Shown in pieces: positions 1-6,047 of a stretch of DNA of 10,296 nucleotides (the first letter of the stretch is position 1; each line of letters opens with the position of its first letter). A program made the position numbers and the translations under genes. The DNA is from Planctomycetaceae bacterium UBA4655. GTDB lineage: Bacteria > Planctomycetota > Planctomycetia > Pirellulales > UBA1268. The notes below the pieces were generated by a model. That model did not search any database and had not been told where the DNA came from. It worked only from the letters and a program-made list of their open reading frames with translations. The stretch is taken from positions 30,017 to 40,312 of the forward strand of contig DHLZ01000036.1 of assembly GCA_002405515.1 (NCBI GenBank). Reading direction: 5' to 3'.

Positions 1-240
1 TGCCGCTCGCCGGACGCTCGCTTCAGGCATCCTGCCTTCCGCTCGCTCGGATGCAGACTTCGCTCCGCAATCCTTGCTTCGCTTGTCTGCATACGCCGTC
101 TCGGGCACACGGGCAGCCCCGAACCGGTCAAACGTGGTGCTAAATGACTCACACAGGCACTTTGATGCTGAACGCCGGGGAAGCGGACGTTGAGGAGCAT
201 CAGGTGTATCCTCACCGTAGCGACGAGGCGTCCGCTCCCC
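1..240. other. Intergenic region with small inverted repeats
   Basis: No convincing gene is seen here: open frames lack a ribosome binding site and recognisable protein character. The first 100 bases are rich in CGCT/GCTTC-type short direct repeats. They contain two dyads: AGGCA/TGCCT at 25-29 and 33-37 (3-nt loop), and perfect 8-bp arms ATGCAGAC (51-58) and GTCTGCAT (85-92) around a 26-nt loop. The style suggests an interspersed intergenic repeat or a structured transcript end rather than coding DNA. There is no U-run after either dyad, so neither is a standard intrinsic terminator. Confidence 0.5.
111..125 (-). repeat. 15-bp interspersed repeat, copy 1 (inverted relative to copy 2)
   Basis: On the minus strand this reads GGTTCGGGGCTGCCC. 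The identical 15 bases occur on the plus strand at 10145-10159. Both copies lie outside genes, at opposite ends of the window. AGCATCAAA also occurs near each copy (minus strand at 161-169; plus strand at 10202-10210), though in a different order relative to the 15-mer. This suggests fragments of a dispersed intergenic repeat family, but two copies in one window cannot establish that. Confidence 0.45.
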
Positions 241-243
241 CGG

Positions 244-279
244 CGGCAATGCGGCATCCTACGGCAATGCGTCGTCCTT
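244..279. repeat. Two tandem 18-bp units
   Basis: Units at 244-261 and 262-279 both begin CGGCAATGCG and differ at a few positions in the second half. They sit 10 bp beyond the stop codon of the minus-strand SRPBCC gene, so they would lie in its 3' untranslated region. Function unknown; could be a simple local duplication. Confidence 0.55.
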
Positions 280-289
280 CAGGGACCCT

Positions 290-739
290 TCAAGCTCGTC
301 GGCCGCAGTGCCGCCGCGTCACGAACCTGCGGTAGGCGAACATCACGAGCAGGTTGGGCCGCGAGAAGAGCAGGCGGGTCACGATCCCCCAGAAGCCCCG
401 CTTGTGCTCGAACTCGATGTGTTCGTCGATCCGGGTGTGGTCCGCGTCGAGCGGCGTGAAGGTGTGGGTGTGTTCCCACTTCGCGGCCGGGCCCTCGGCC
501 TGCACGTCGGTGAAGCCGCGGTCGGAGACGTTGCGGTGCACCGCGGTCCAGCGGAGCGGCAGGGGGCCGACCCACAAGGTAAATTTCGATACCGAGCCCT
601 CCGCCATCGGCTCGATCGAGTGGATCTGCACGAACGTCGGCGGGGGCGTGAGTCGCTCGAGGGCCGACGTGTCGCGGTGGAAATCGCGGACGACTCGTAG
701 CGGGGCATCGACGGGGAACGAATAATCGAAGACCGGCAT
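290..739 (-). CDS. SRPBCC (START/polyketide-cyclase fold) family protein
   Basis: A 149-residue cytoplasmic protein resembling the SRPBCC ligand-binding group often annotated as cyclase/dehydrase or COG4276-like. The family forms a helix-grip pocket for hydrophobic ligands; the ligand here cannot be told. Visible family features are the N-terminal beta strand with a P-V-D-A-P turn (FDYSFPVDAP, 4-13), the LERLTPPP segment (28-34) typical of this subgroup after the first helix, the strand SKFTLWVGPLPLRW (51-64), and a C-terminal WEHTHTF strand (88-94), followed by a long final helix (about 114-140) that closes the fold. There is no signal peptide. The ATG at 739 is the natural start because the fold begins at once; a weak purine-rich GGAAA lies just upstream. 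It is transcribed away from the S46 peptidase gene across a 62-bp spacer, with no evident functional link. Confidence 0.85.
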   Translation of the reverse strand: MPVFDYSFPVDAPLRVVRDFHRDTSALERLTPPPTFVQIHSIEPMAEGSVSKFTLWVGPLPLRWTAVHRNVSDRGFTDVQAEGPAAKWEHTHTFTPLDADHTRIDEHIEFEHKRGFWGIVTRLLFSRPNLLVMFAYRRFVTRRHCGRRA

Positions 740-801
740 CGTCGTTTCCAGGAGACATCTCGAAGCATAGGGTACGATGCCGGTCCAGAGGAGGCGTTCC
801 C
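740..801. promoter_or_regulatory. Divergent promoter region, SRPBCC gene / S46 peptidase gene
   Basis: This 62-bp spacer must hold, or lie next to, the promoters of two genes pointing away from each other. I see no clear -35/-10 pair on either strand; GGTACGAT near 772-779 is only a weak -10 candidate for the plus-strand gene. The assignment rests on gene arrangement. Confidence 0.4.
787..794 (+). promoter_or_regulatory. Ribosome binding site of the S46 peptidase gene
   Basis: AGAGGAGG lies 7 nt upstream of the ATG at 802, a strong Shine-Dalgarno match with good spacing. It fixes the start that supplies the signal peptide. Confidence 0.8.
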
Positions 802-2919
802 ATGAATCTTTCGCAGCTTTTCCGTTCGGTGGGCCGGCTCGTGCCGGTGGCGATCGTCCTTGCCAGCATTCCGCTCGCCGTTTCGCGGCCGTTCGCCGAC
901 GAGGGGATGTGGCTCTTCAACGACCTCCCACGGATGCAGCTCGAGAAACGGCACGGGTTCTCGCCGACCGACGCCTGGGCCGACCACCTGCGGCTTTCGA
1001 GCGTTCGGTTCAACAGCGGCGGCTCCGCCTCGTTCGTCTCCCGCGACGGGCTCGTGCTGACGAACCACCACGTCGGGGTGGACACGATCGCGAAGCTCTC
1101 CACCGCGGATCGCGATCTGCTCGCCGACGGCTTCCTCGCGAAGCGTCCGGAGGACGAGATCAAGGCCCCGGACCTCGAGCTCAACCAGCTCATCGCGATC
1201 CGCGACGTCACCGCCGAAGTGAAGGCCGCCGTCACCGGCGCGATGAGCCCCGACGAGGCGGTCGCGGCCCGCAGGGCGAAGATCGCCGAGATCGAAAGCC
1301 GCGAGAAAAAGGCGAGCGGGCTTCGGAGCGACGTGATCACGCTCTACGGCGGCAACGTCTACCACCTCTACCAGTTCCGGCGGTTCACCGACGTGCGGCT
1401 CGTCTGGGCGCCCGAGCGGGCGATCGCCTTCTTCGGTGGCGATGCCGACAACTTCGAGTTTCCCCGGTTCGACCTCGATGCCTGCCTCTTCCGCGTCTGG
1501 GAGGAGGGCCGGCCGGCCCGCGTCGAACACTTTCTGGAGTGGTCGAAGCGGGGGGTCGCCGAGGGTGACCTCGTGTTCGTCTCCGGCAATCCGGGCCGGA
1601 CGCAACGGCTCCTCACGGTCGACGCCCTCAAGGAGGCCCGCGACCGCCAGCTCCCGTTCGAGATGGAGGCGATCCGCCGGCAGGAGATCCTCCTCCAGCA
1701 GTTCTCGCTCGGCGGCGACGAGGCGGCCAGGCGGGCCAAGGACCGGCTCTTCGGGGTCCAGAACGGACGCAAGGCGAGGAGCGGCGCGATCGAGGGGCTG
1801 CAGATTCCTGGCCTGCTCGAACGGAAGGTGATCGAGGAGAGCGGCCTGAAGGCGGCGGTCGGTGCCGACGACTCGCTTCGTCCGCTTCTTTCGGCCTGGG
1901 ATGCGGCGGCGGCGAACGCGCGGGCACGGAGCCGGCTGCTCGGCGCGGGCATCCCGGGAGGGTCGAGGCTCCTGCGGATCGCGCAGACGATCGCGCAGCT
2001 CGTCGAGGAGGACGCGAAGCCCTCCGGCGAACGGCTTCCCGAATACGCCGACGCCGGCCGCGAATCGCTCCTCCTTTCGCTCTATTCACCGGCGCCGATC
2101 TACGCCGATCTGGAGACGGCCGTCATGGCCGATGCCATCGCGGAACTGCTCGAGCGACGGGGCGGGGACGACCCGCTCTGCGCCCGGGTTCTCGACGGGC
2201 TCTCGCCGCGTGATCGTGCGGCCGCGGCCGTCGCCGGGACGAAGCTCTTCGACGCCGCGGAACGACGGCGGCTCGTCGAGGGGGGGCGTGAGGCCGTCGC
2301 GGCGTCGAAGGATCCGATGATCCGGATCGCACGGCTCGTCGATCCCGAAGCACGCCGGCACCGCGCGAACGTCGACGAGCTCGTCGAGCGGGACCGGCAG
2401 GCCTACGACCGCATCGCCAAGGCGAGGTTCGCCGTCCGCGGCACGGCCGACTATCCCGATGCGACGTTCAGCCTGCGGCTGGCGTTCGGCCAAGTCCGCG
2501 GCTATCGCGAGCAGGGCCGGGACGTTCCGGCCTGGACCACGATCGGCGGCGGCTTCGACCATGCCGCGGCCCATGCCGGCCGGGAGGATTTCGAGATGCC
2601 CGCGTCGTGGGTCAAGAAGCGGGCCGTCCTCGATGCCGCCACGCCGTTCAACTTCGTCTGCACGGCCGACATCATCGGCGGCAACTCCGGCAGTCCCGTG
2701 GTCGATCGCGAGGGGCGGCTCGTGGGCCTCATCTTCGACGGCAACATCCAGTCGCTCTCGGCGGGCTTCGTCTACTCCGAAGAGCAGAGCCGGGCGGTCG
2801 CCGTCGATGCCCGCGCGATCCTCCATGCGCTCGAGGTCGTGTATGCCGCCGACCGTCTCGTCGCCGAGATCGTCGGCGGAGAAGCTGTCGGCGGCGGGTC
2901 AGCCCCCAGATCGCAGTGA
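802..2919 (+). CDS. Secreted S46-family dipeptidyl-peptidase (DPP7/DPP11-like)
   Basis: A 705-residue exported serine peptidase of MEROPS family S46, which removes dipeptides from the N terminus of peptides in the periplasm or at the cell surface and so supports peptide feeding. The length matches the family. Residues 1-32 look like a signal peptide (basic start, hydrophobic 13-27), with cleavage likely just before DEGMW (33-37), the typical mature N terminus. Chymotrypsin-fold boxes are intact: LTNHHVG (86-92, catalytic His90), FGGDADNF (211-218, catalytic Asp in this box) and GGNSGSP (626-632, Ser629). The helical insert between them is about 260-550. The residue 18 after the catalytic Ser, Gly647 in FDGN, is the position that is Gly in DPP7 (broad, hydrophobic) and Arg in DPP11 (Asp/Glu-specific), so a DPP7-like preference is inferred. 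Odd points: Val91 follows the HH pair where the classical enzymes have Cys, and Phe218 replaces the usual Trp of DNW. The 3' end overlaps the convergent kinase gene by 21 bp. Confidence 0.93.
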   Translation: MNLSQLFRSVGRLVPVAIVLASIPLAVSRPFADEGMWLFNDLPRMQLEKRHGFSPTDAWADHLRLSSVRFNSGGSASFVSRDGLVLTNHHVGVDTIAKLSTADRDLLADGFLAKRPEDEIKAPDLELNQLIAIRDVTAEVKAAVTGAMSPDEAVAARRAKIAEIESREKKASGLRSDVITLYGGNVYHLYQFRRFTDVRLVWAPERAIAFFGGDADNFEFPRFDLDACLFRVWEEGRPARVEHFLEWSKRGVAEGDLVFVSGNPGRTQRLLTVDALKEARDRQLPFEMEAIRRQEILLQQFSLGGDEAARRAKDRLFGVQNGRKARSGAIEGLQIPGLLERKVIEESGLKAAVGADDSLRPLLSAWDAAAANARARSRLLGAGIPGGSRLLRIAQTIAQLVEEDAKPSGERLPEYADAGRESLLLSLYSPAPIYADLETAVMADAIAELLERRGGDDPLCARVLDGLSPRDRAAAAVAGTKLFDAAERRRLVEGGREAVAASKDPMIRIARLVDPEARRHRANVDELVERDRQAYDRIAKARFAVRGTADYPDATFSLRLAFGQVRGYREQGRDVPAWTTIGGGFDHAAAHAGREDFEMPASWVKKRAVLDAATPFNFVCTADIIGGNSGSPVVDREGRLVGLIFDGNIQSLSAGFVYSEEQSRAVAVDARAILHALEVVYAADRLVAEIVGGEAVGGGSAPRSQ

Positions 2920-4515
2920 CGCCGACAGACGTTCGACGAGTCCGGGATCGGCGGTCGCGTCGGCGTTGAGCACCACGACCGTGGCATTCCCCGCGTCGGC
3001 CCGCAGTTCATCCTCGGCGATCGGCTCGCGATGCTCGAACTGGGCGACCACGACCTCGATCGACGCATCGGAGGCGTCGGTGCCGGCAGCCTGCCGCCGG
3101 CGCACCCGTTCGACCGCGGTCGCCTGATCCAGGTCGATCGCCACCCAGGCGAGCCGGGCCCCGGCGGTCCGCGCGGCCTCGGTGAGCGTCTCCCGCTGCC
3201 ATCGCCGGGTGCAGGCGGCATCGACGACCACGGTGATCGACGACGCGAGGAGTGTCCGGGCGATCGCGGCGAGGCGGTCGTACGTTTGCCGGTTGGCTTC
3301 CTCGGTGTAGAGCGACCCGGGATCGGCGAGCGCCGACGGCCGGTCCGTCGGCGCCAGGCCGAAGAGTCGCTTCCGCTCGATGTCGCTTCGGATGCAGACG
3401 GCGCCGAGCGTCGAGGCGAGCGATGAGGCGAGCGTCGTCTTGCCGCTGCCCGACACGCCGCACATTGCGACGAGAAGCGGCGGCGCGGGCGTCGTGATCC
3501 GCTCGGCGAGGTCAAGGTAGCGGCCCGCTTCCGCCCGCGATCGCAGCCCTTCGGGCGACTGGCCCTCCTGCGAACCGCGGATGCCGGCCACGGCGGCGCG
3601 GACGAGGCCGCGGGAGACCGTAAAGAGGGGGAGCAGCAGGGCGGCCTCATGGTCACCGGTCGCTTCCAGCCAGTCGCTCCGCACGATCGCCGCGAGATCG
3701 GCTCGTCCCCGGCTTTCGAGGTCCATCACGAGGAAGGCGACGTCGTGCGCGACGTCGATCCATCGCAGCGAGTCGTTGAACTCGATGCCGTCGAAGGGAA
3801 CCATCGATCCGTCGAGCCGCACGATGTTGGCCAGGTGCAGGTCGCCGTGGCATTGACGCACCCGGCCCTCCGCCCGCCGCCTGTCGAACACCGCCGCCAG
3901 GGACGCAAGCTGCCGATCGAACCAGGCCGAGAGCCGGTCGATCTGCCCGTGGCGTTCGGGAAGATGCCGCCGAAGCTGATCGAGGTTGATGTCGATGGCG
4001 ACGCGAACGGTATTCGCCGTGCCCCAGGCCGTGTCGGGCCCGGCGATTTCGAGCCGCCTCTGGATCGCCGCCACGGTGCGGGCGAGCTCACGGCAGTCGC
4101 CCACGGTGAGCCGCTCCGCCTCGAGCAATCGATCGAGCCGGCAGTCGTCGTCGAACTGCCGAAGACGCACCGCCCATTCGATCGGCTCGCCCGGCCCGTC
4201 GATCCGCTCCACCCCGGGCGGGCCCGCGATCGGAACGACTCCGAGGTAGAGGCCCGGTGCGAATCGCCGGTTGAGCCGGAACTCCTCCTCGCAGAAATGC
4301 CGTCGCTGCTCGAGCGTGGAGAAATCGAGAAATCCGAGGCTCACCGGCTTCTTCACCTTGTAGACGTAGCTGCCGGTGAGGAAGACCCACGAGATGTGCG
4401 TCTCGATGAGGCGGATCGGCGCCGCCGCGTGGGGATAGGCGTCGGCGGAGAGAAGTCGCTGCACGAGCGGGAGCGTGGGTGGCATGGCTGTCGATGTTGT
4501 GCCATACGCGGCCAT
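2899..4515 (-). CDS. Fused aminoglycoside-phosphotransferase-like kinase and AAA/P-loop ATPase
   Basis: A 538-residue cytoplasmic protein with two phosphotransfer domains, the COG2187+COG0645 arrangement found in many bacteria; physiological substrate unknown, and not by itself an antibiotic-resistance determinant. The N-terminal half (about 15-340) is an APH/choline-kinase-like fold: a nucleotide-binding Lys in YKVKKPV (52-58), the catalytic loop CHGDLHLANI (222-231; Asp225 base, Asn230 metal) and FDGIEF (241-246; Asp242 equivalent to the DFG Asp). The C-terminal half (about 346-535) is a small P-loop kinase resembling gluconate kinase, zeta toxin or polynucleotide kinase: Walker A GVSGSGKT (353-360), RSDIERK (376-382), and Walker B-like TVVVDAAC (428-435). 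Start: ATG at 4515 begins 6 bp after the upstream gene's stop, suggesting co-transcription; ATG at 4485 is an alternative, and neither has a strong ribosome binding site. All key residues are present, so both halves are probably active. Confidence 0.88.
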   Translation of the reverse strand: MAAYGTTSTAMPPTLPLVQRLLSADAYPHAAAPIRLIETHISWVFLTGSYVYKVKKPVSLGFLDFSTLEQRRHFCEEEFRLNRRFAPGLYLGVVPIAGPPGVERIDGPGEPIEWAVRLRQFDDDCRLDRLLEAERLTVGDCRELARTVAAIQRRLEIAGPDTAWGTANTVRVAIDINLDQLRRHLPERHGQIDRLSAWFDRQLASLAAVFDRRRAEGRVRQCHGDLHLANIVRLDGSMVPFDGIEFNDSLRWIDVAHDVAFLVMDLESRGRADLAAIVRSDWLEATGDHEAALLLPLFTVSRGLVRAAVAGIRGSQEGQSPEGLRSRAEAGRYLDLAERITTPAPPLLVAMCGVSGSGKTTLASSLASTLGAVCIRSDIERKRLFGLAPTDRPSALADPGSLYTEEANRQTYDRLAAIARTLLASSITVVVDAACTRRWQRETLTEAARTAGARLAWVAIDLDQATAVERVRRRQAAGTDASDASIEVVVAQFEHREPIAEDELRADAGNATVVVLNADATADPGLVERLSASLRSGG

Positions 4516-4521
4516 GCCCGC

Positions 4522-5112
4522 TCAATCGCTCGGGTTCGATCCCGGGTCCGTGAGCGACGGGAAATAGCGGTTGATGGCCCCGCCTCGCGCGTCGCGGATG
4601 AAGTCGTTCTCGTGCACGAGCAACGCGATCGGCCGTGTCTCGATCCCACGGGCCTCGAGGTACGTGACGCGATCGATCAATTCCGCGGGGGATTCATAGA
4701 AAGCGGGCAGGTCGGGCACGTCGTCGTCGGGATCGACGAGGGCCGGGCCGGTCGAATCGGGAAAGCGGTAGGCGAGCGCCCAGCCGTAGATCGTGCGGTG
4801 AAGGTTCGGGCGGCCGCCGCCATGGGAGCCGGCCGTCGCGGGCCGGCCCGCCACCGCAAACCGCCGGCGTCGGAAGTCGGCCGGCACGGCGATTGCCGCG
4901 GCCATCCTGTGGTGCTCGCCGCGGCGGGCGAGCGAGTCCAGCGGAATGTCTTCCGAGATGGAGACAGTCCACGGGCCGCGTCCCGCGGCGGGACGGACGA
5001 GGATGGCGGGGCCGAGCACGATCGATCGCCGGGAAAGCCGCTGTCCGGAACCGAAAAGACGAAAGCGGGCCTGCTGAATGTGGGCGGAGTCGAAATCGTG
5101 ATGACGGTCCAT
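4522..5112 (-). CDS. Conserved-looking hypothetical protein, 196 aa
   Basis: I do not recognise this protein. The frame remains open to 5334 upstream, but that extension would run under the pseudouridine synthase gene on the other strand. The ATG at 5112 has an ideal GGAGG 7 nt upstream, so 196 residues is the best model. It is predicted soluble, with no signal peptide or membrane segment. It starts HHDFDSA (4-10), has a basic middle (RRRRFAVAGR, 81-90), a Gly-rich turn (about 95-101), a YGWALAYRFPD segment (109-119), an acidic stretch VDPDDDVPD (126-134), and a charged helix-strand C-terminal part (about 139-186). The C-terminal 90 residues look the most folded. Its stop is 6 bp before the APH/AAA kinase gene on the same strand, so the two are probably one transcription unit; a role with that kinase is inference only. 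Confidence 0.72.
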   Translation of the reverse strand: MDRHHDFDSAHIQQARFRLFGSGQRLSRRSIVLGPAILVRPAAGRGPWTVSISEDIPLDSLARRGEHHRMAAAIAVPADFRRRRFAVAGRPATAGSHGGGRPNLHRTIYGWALAYRFPDSTGPALVDPDDDVPDLPAFYESPAELIDRVTYLEARGIETRPIALLVHENDFIRDARGGAINRYFPSLTDPGSNPSD

Positions 5113-5221
5113 GGCGACGCCTCCGGGGCATTTCTTCCCGGAAAACGCCCGGGGAAAAAGATCGTATGCTCCCCCCGGGACAACCTTGGTCCCTGTCCAG
5201 ACGGGCACGATCGATCGTTCC
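5113..5221. promoter_or_regulatory. Divergent promoter spacer with an interrupted dyad
   Basis: This spacer separates the minus-strand hypothetical/kinase unit from the plus-strand pseudouridine synthase gene. An interrupted palindrome spans 5126-5150: GGGC at 5126-5129 pairs with GCCC at 5147-5150, and after one mismatch TTT (5131-5133) pairs with AAA (5143-5145). TATGCT at 5165-5170 is a plausible -10 for the plus-strand gene, without a good -35. The dyad overlaps the likely 5' leader of the minus-strand gene and could be an operator or mRNA hairpin. CGATCGATCG at 5208-5217 is a further short palindrome. Confidence 0.4.
5120..5124 (-). promoter_or_regulatory. Ribosome binding site deciding the start of the 196-aa hypothetical gene
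   Basis: On the minus strand this reads GGAGG, 7 nt before the ATG at 5112. It favours the 196-residue form over the longer frame that opens at 5334. Confidence 0.75.
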
Positions 5222-5980
5222 ATGAACCCCCAGCCGGACCATCCCGAGGCCGACGTCACCGTGCTCCACGAGGCATCGGGTGTCGTCGTCGTCCTCAAGC
5301 CGGGTGGGATCGCGACGCAGGCGCCGCCGGGCATCGATTCGATGGAACGTCGCGTGCGGAAGTGGATTGCCCGTAGCGGAGGAGGCTACCTGGGTGTGCC
5401 GCACCGACTCGACAGGCCGGTGTCGGGCGTCATGCTCTTCGCCCTGACGCCGCGGGCCGCGCGGCAGCTCTCGCGGCAGTTCGAGCGGCGACAGGTCGGG
5501 AAGCGGTACGTGGCCCGGCTCGAACTCGTCGCGGCCCGCGATATGCCGGGCGAGTCGTGGGCGGACTGGCGGGACCGTGTCGCGAAGGTTCCCGACGAGC
5601 CGCGGGCGAGGATCGTGCCGGCGGATGAACCGTGCGAGGAGGCGAGGGAAGCGGTCACGCAGGTGCGGCTGCTCGAGGCGGCTCGGCCGCATGATGGCGG
5701 CGAGGGGAGCGTGATCCGGGTCGAACTGATGCCGTTGACCGGACGGATGCACCAGCTCCGGATCCAGGCGGCCTCCCGTGGCATGCCGGTGCTCGGCGAT
5801 GCCCTTTACGGCTCGATCATGACATTCCAGGAGTCCAGGCCATCTCAGGAAGAAATGCCGTTTCAGGGGGCTTCGTCCGGCGGGATCGTGTCGCCGATCG
5901 CCCTCCATGCATCCCGGCTGGAATATCTCGATCCCGACACGAAATCACCCGTCGTCGTCGAGTCGCCACCGCCGTGGTGA
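5222..5980 (+). CDS. RluA-family pseudouridine synthase without S4 domain
   Basis: A 252-residue cytoplasmic RNA-modifying enzyme that isomerises uridine to pseudouridine in rRNA or tRNA; the target site cannot be inferred from sequence. The catalytic motif HRLDRPVSG (61-69) carries the invariant Asp64, and the second RluA signature LTGRMHQLRIQAASRG (172-187) is followed by GMPVLGDALYG (187-197). An early LHEASGVVVVLKPGG (15-29) matches the family's 'D..vvvvnKP.G' segment. There is no N-terminal S4 RNA-binding domain, as in the smaller RluA/TruC/RluE-like members. A Ser/Gln-rich insert (about 199-221) separates LYG from the closing IALHASRLEY strand and is longer than usual. The frame is open back to 5111, but that leader would start within the divergent gene's start codon and is compositionally poor, so ATG 5222 is preferred despite no clear ribosome binding site. 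The stop codon lies in the first unit of a tandem repeat. Confidence 0.92.
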   Translation: MNPQPDHPEADVTVLHEASGVVVVLKPGGIATQAPPGIDSMERRVRKWIARSGGGYLGVPHRLDRPVSGVMLFALTPRAARQLSRQFERRQVGKRYVARLELVAARDMPGESWADWRDRVAKVPDEPRARIVPADEPCEEAREAVTQVRLLEAARPHDGGEGSVIRVELMPLTGRMHQLRIQAASRGMPVLGDALYGSIMTFQESRPSQEEMPFQGASSGGIVSPIALHASRLEYLDPDTKSPVVVESPPPW

Positions 5981-6042
5981 TCGATGGAACATGGTGATCG
6001 ATGGAACATGGTGATCGATGGAACATGGTGATCCATGGAACG
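5975..6042 (+). repeat. Four tandem 17-bp units spanning the pseudouridine synthase stop codon
   Basis: The unit TGGTGATCGATGGAACA occurs at 5975-5991, 5992-6008 and 6009-6025 without change, and at 6026-6042 with two substitutions (6034 G to C, 6042 A to G). The TGA at 5978-5980 in unit 1 is the stop of the pseudouridine synthase. Because 17 is not a multiple of 3, the TGAs of later units (5995, 6012, 6029) fall in the other two frames and then return to the first. The array fills nearly the whole convergent spacer, ending 5 bp before the last codon of the opposing glycosyltransferase gene. It is not a standard terminator. Near-identity of the units indicates recent expansion by slippage. 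Confidence 0.95.
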
Positions 6043-6047
6043 CGGCC

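Noticed and set aside
279..1605. Long minus-strand open frames under the S46 peptidase gene (up to about 408 codons)
   Set aside because: They run antisense to a clear peptidase, are Arg/Pro/Ser-rich and have no family motifs; GC-rich DNA with strong third-position bias routinely gives such shadows.
2899..4515. Aminoglycoside-resistance gene
   Set aside because: The APH-like fold here belongs to the chromosomal APH/P-loop fusion type, which has no established resistance role; there is no mobile context.
5111..5221. N-terminal extension of the pseudouridine synthase starting at 5111
   Set aside because: No ribosome binding site, start codon overlaps the divergent gene's start codon, and the 37 added residues have no domain character.
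5113..5334. N-terminal extension of the 196-aa hypothetical protein to 5334
   Set aside because: It would overlap the pseudouridine synthase start antisense, and the internal ATG at 5112 has an ideal GGAGG.
3649..5376. A 575-codon plus-strand open frame
   Set aside because: It spans the antisense of two supported genes and runs into the pseudouridine synthase in a different frame; composition is that of a shadow translation.
5975..6042. CRISPR array
   Set aside because: The units are contiguous 17-mers with no spacers and no cas genes nearby.
5216..6042. CGTTCCATG (5216-5224) and CATGGAACG (6034-6042) as inverted repeats flanking the pseudouridine synthase gene
   Set aside because: Only 9 bp, and one copy is part of the tandem array; chance occurrence in 10 kb is likely and no mobile-element features accompany it.
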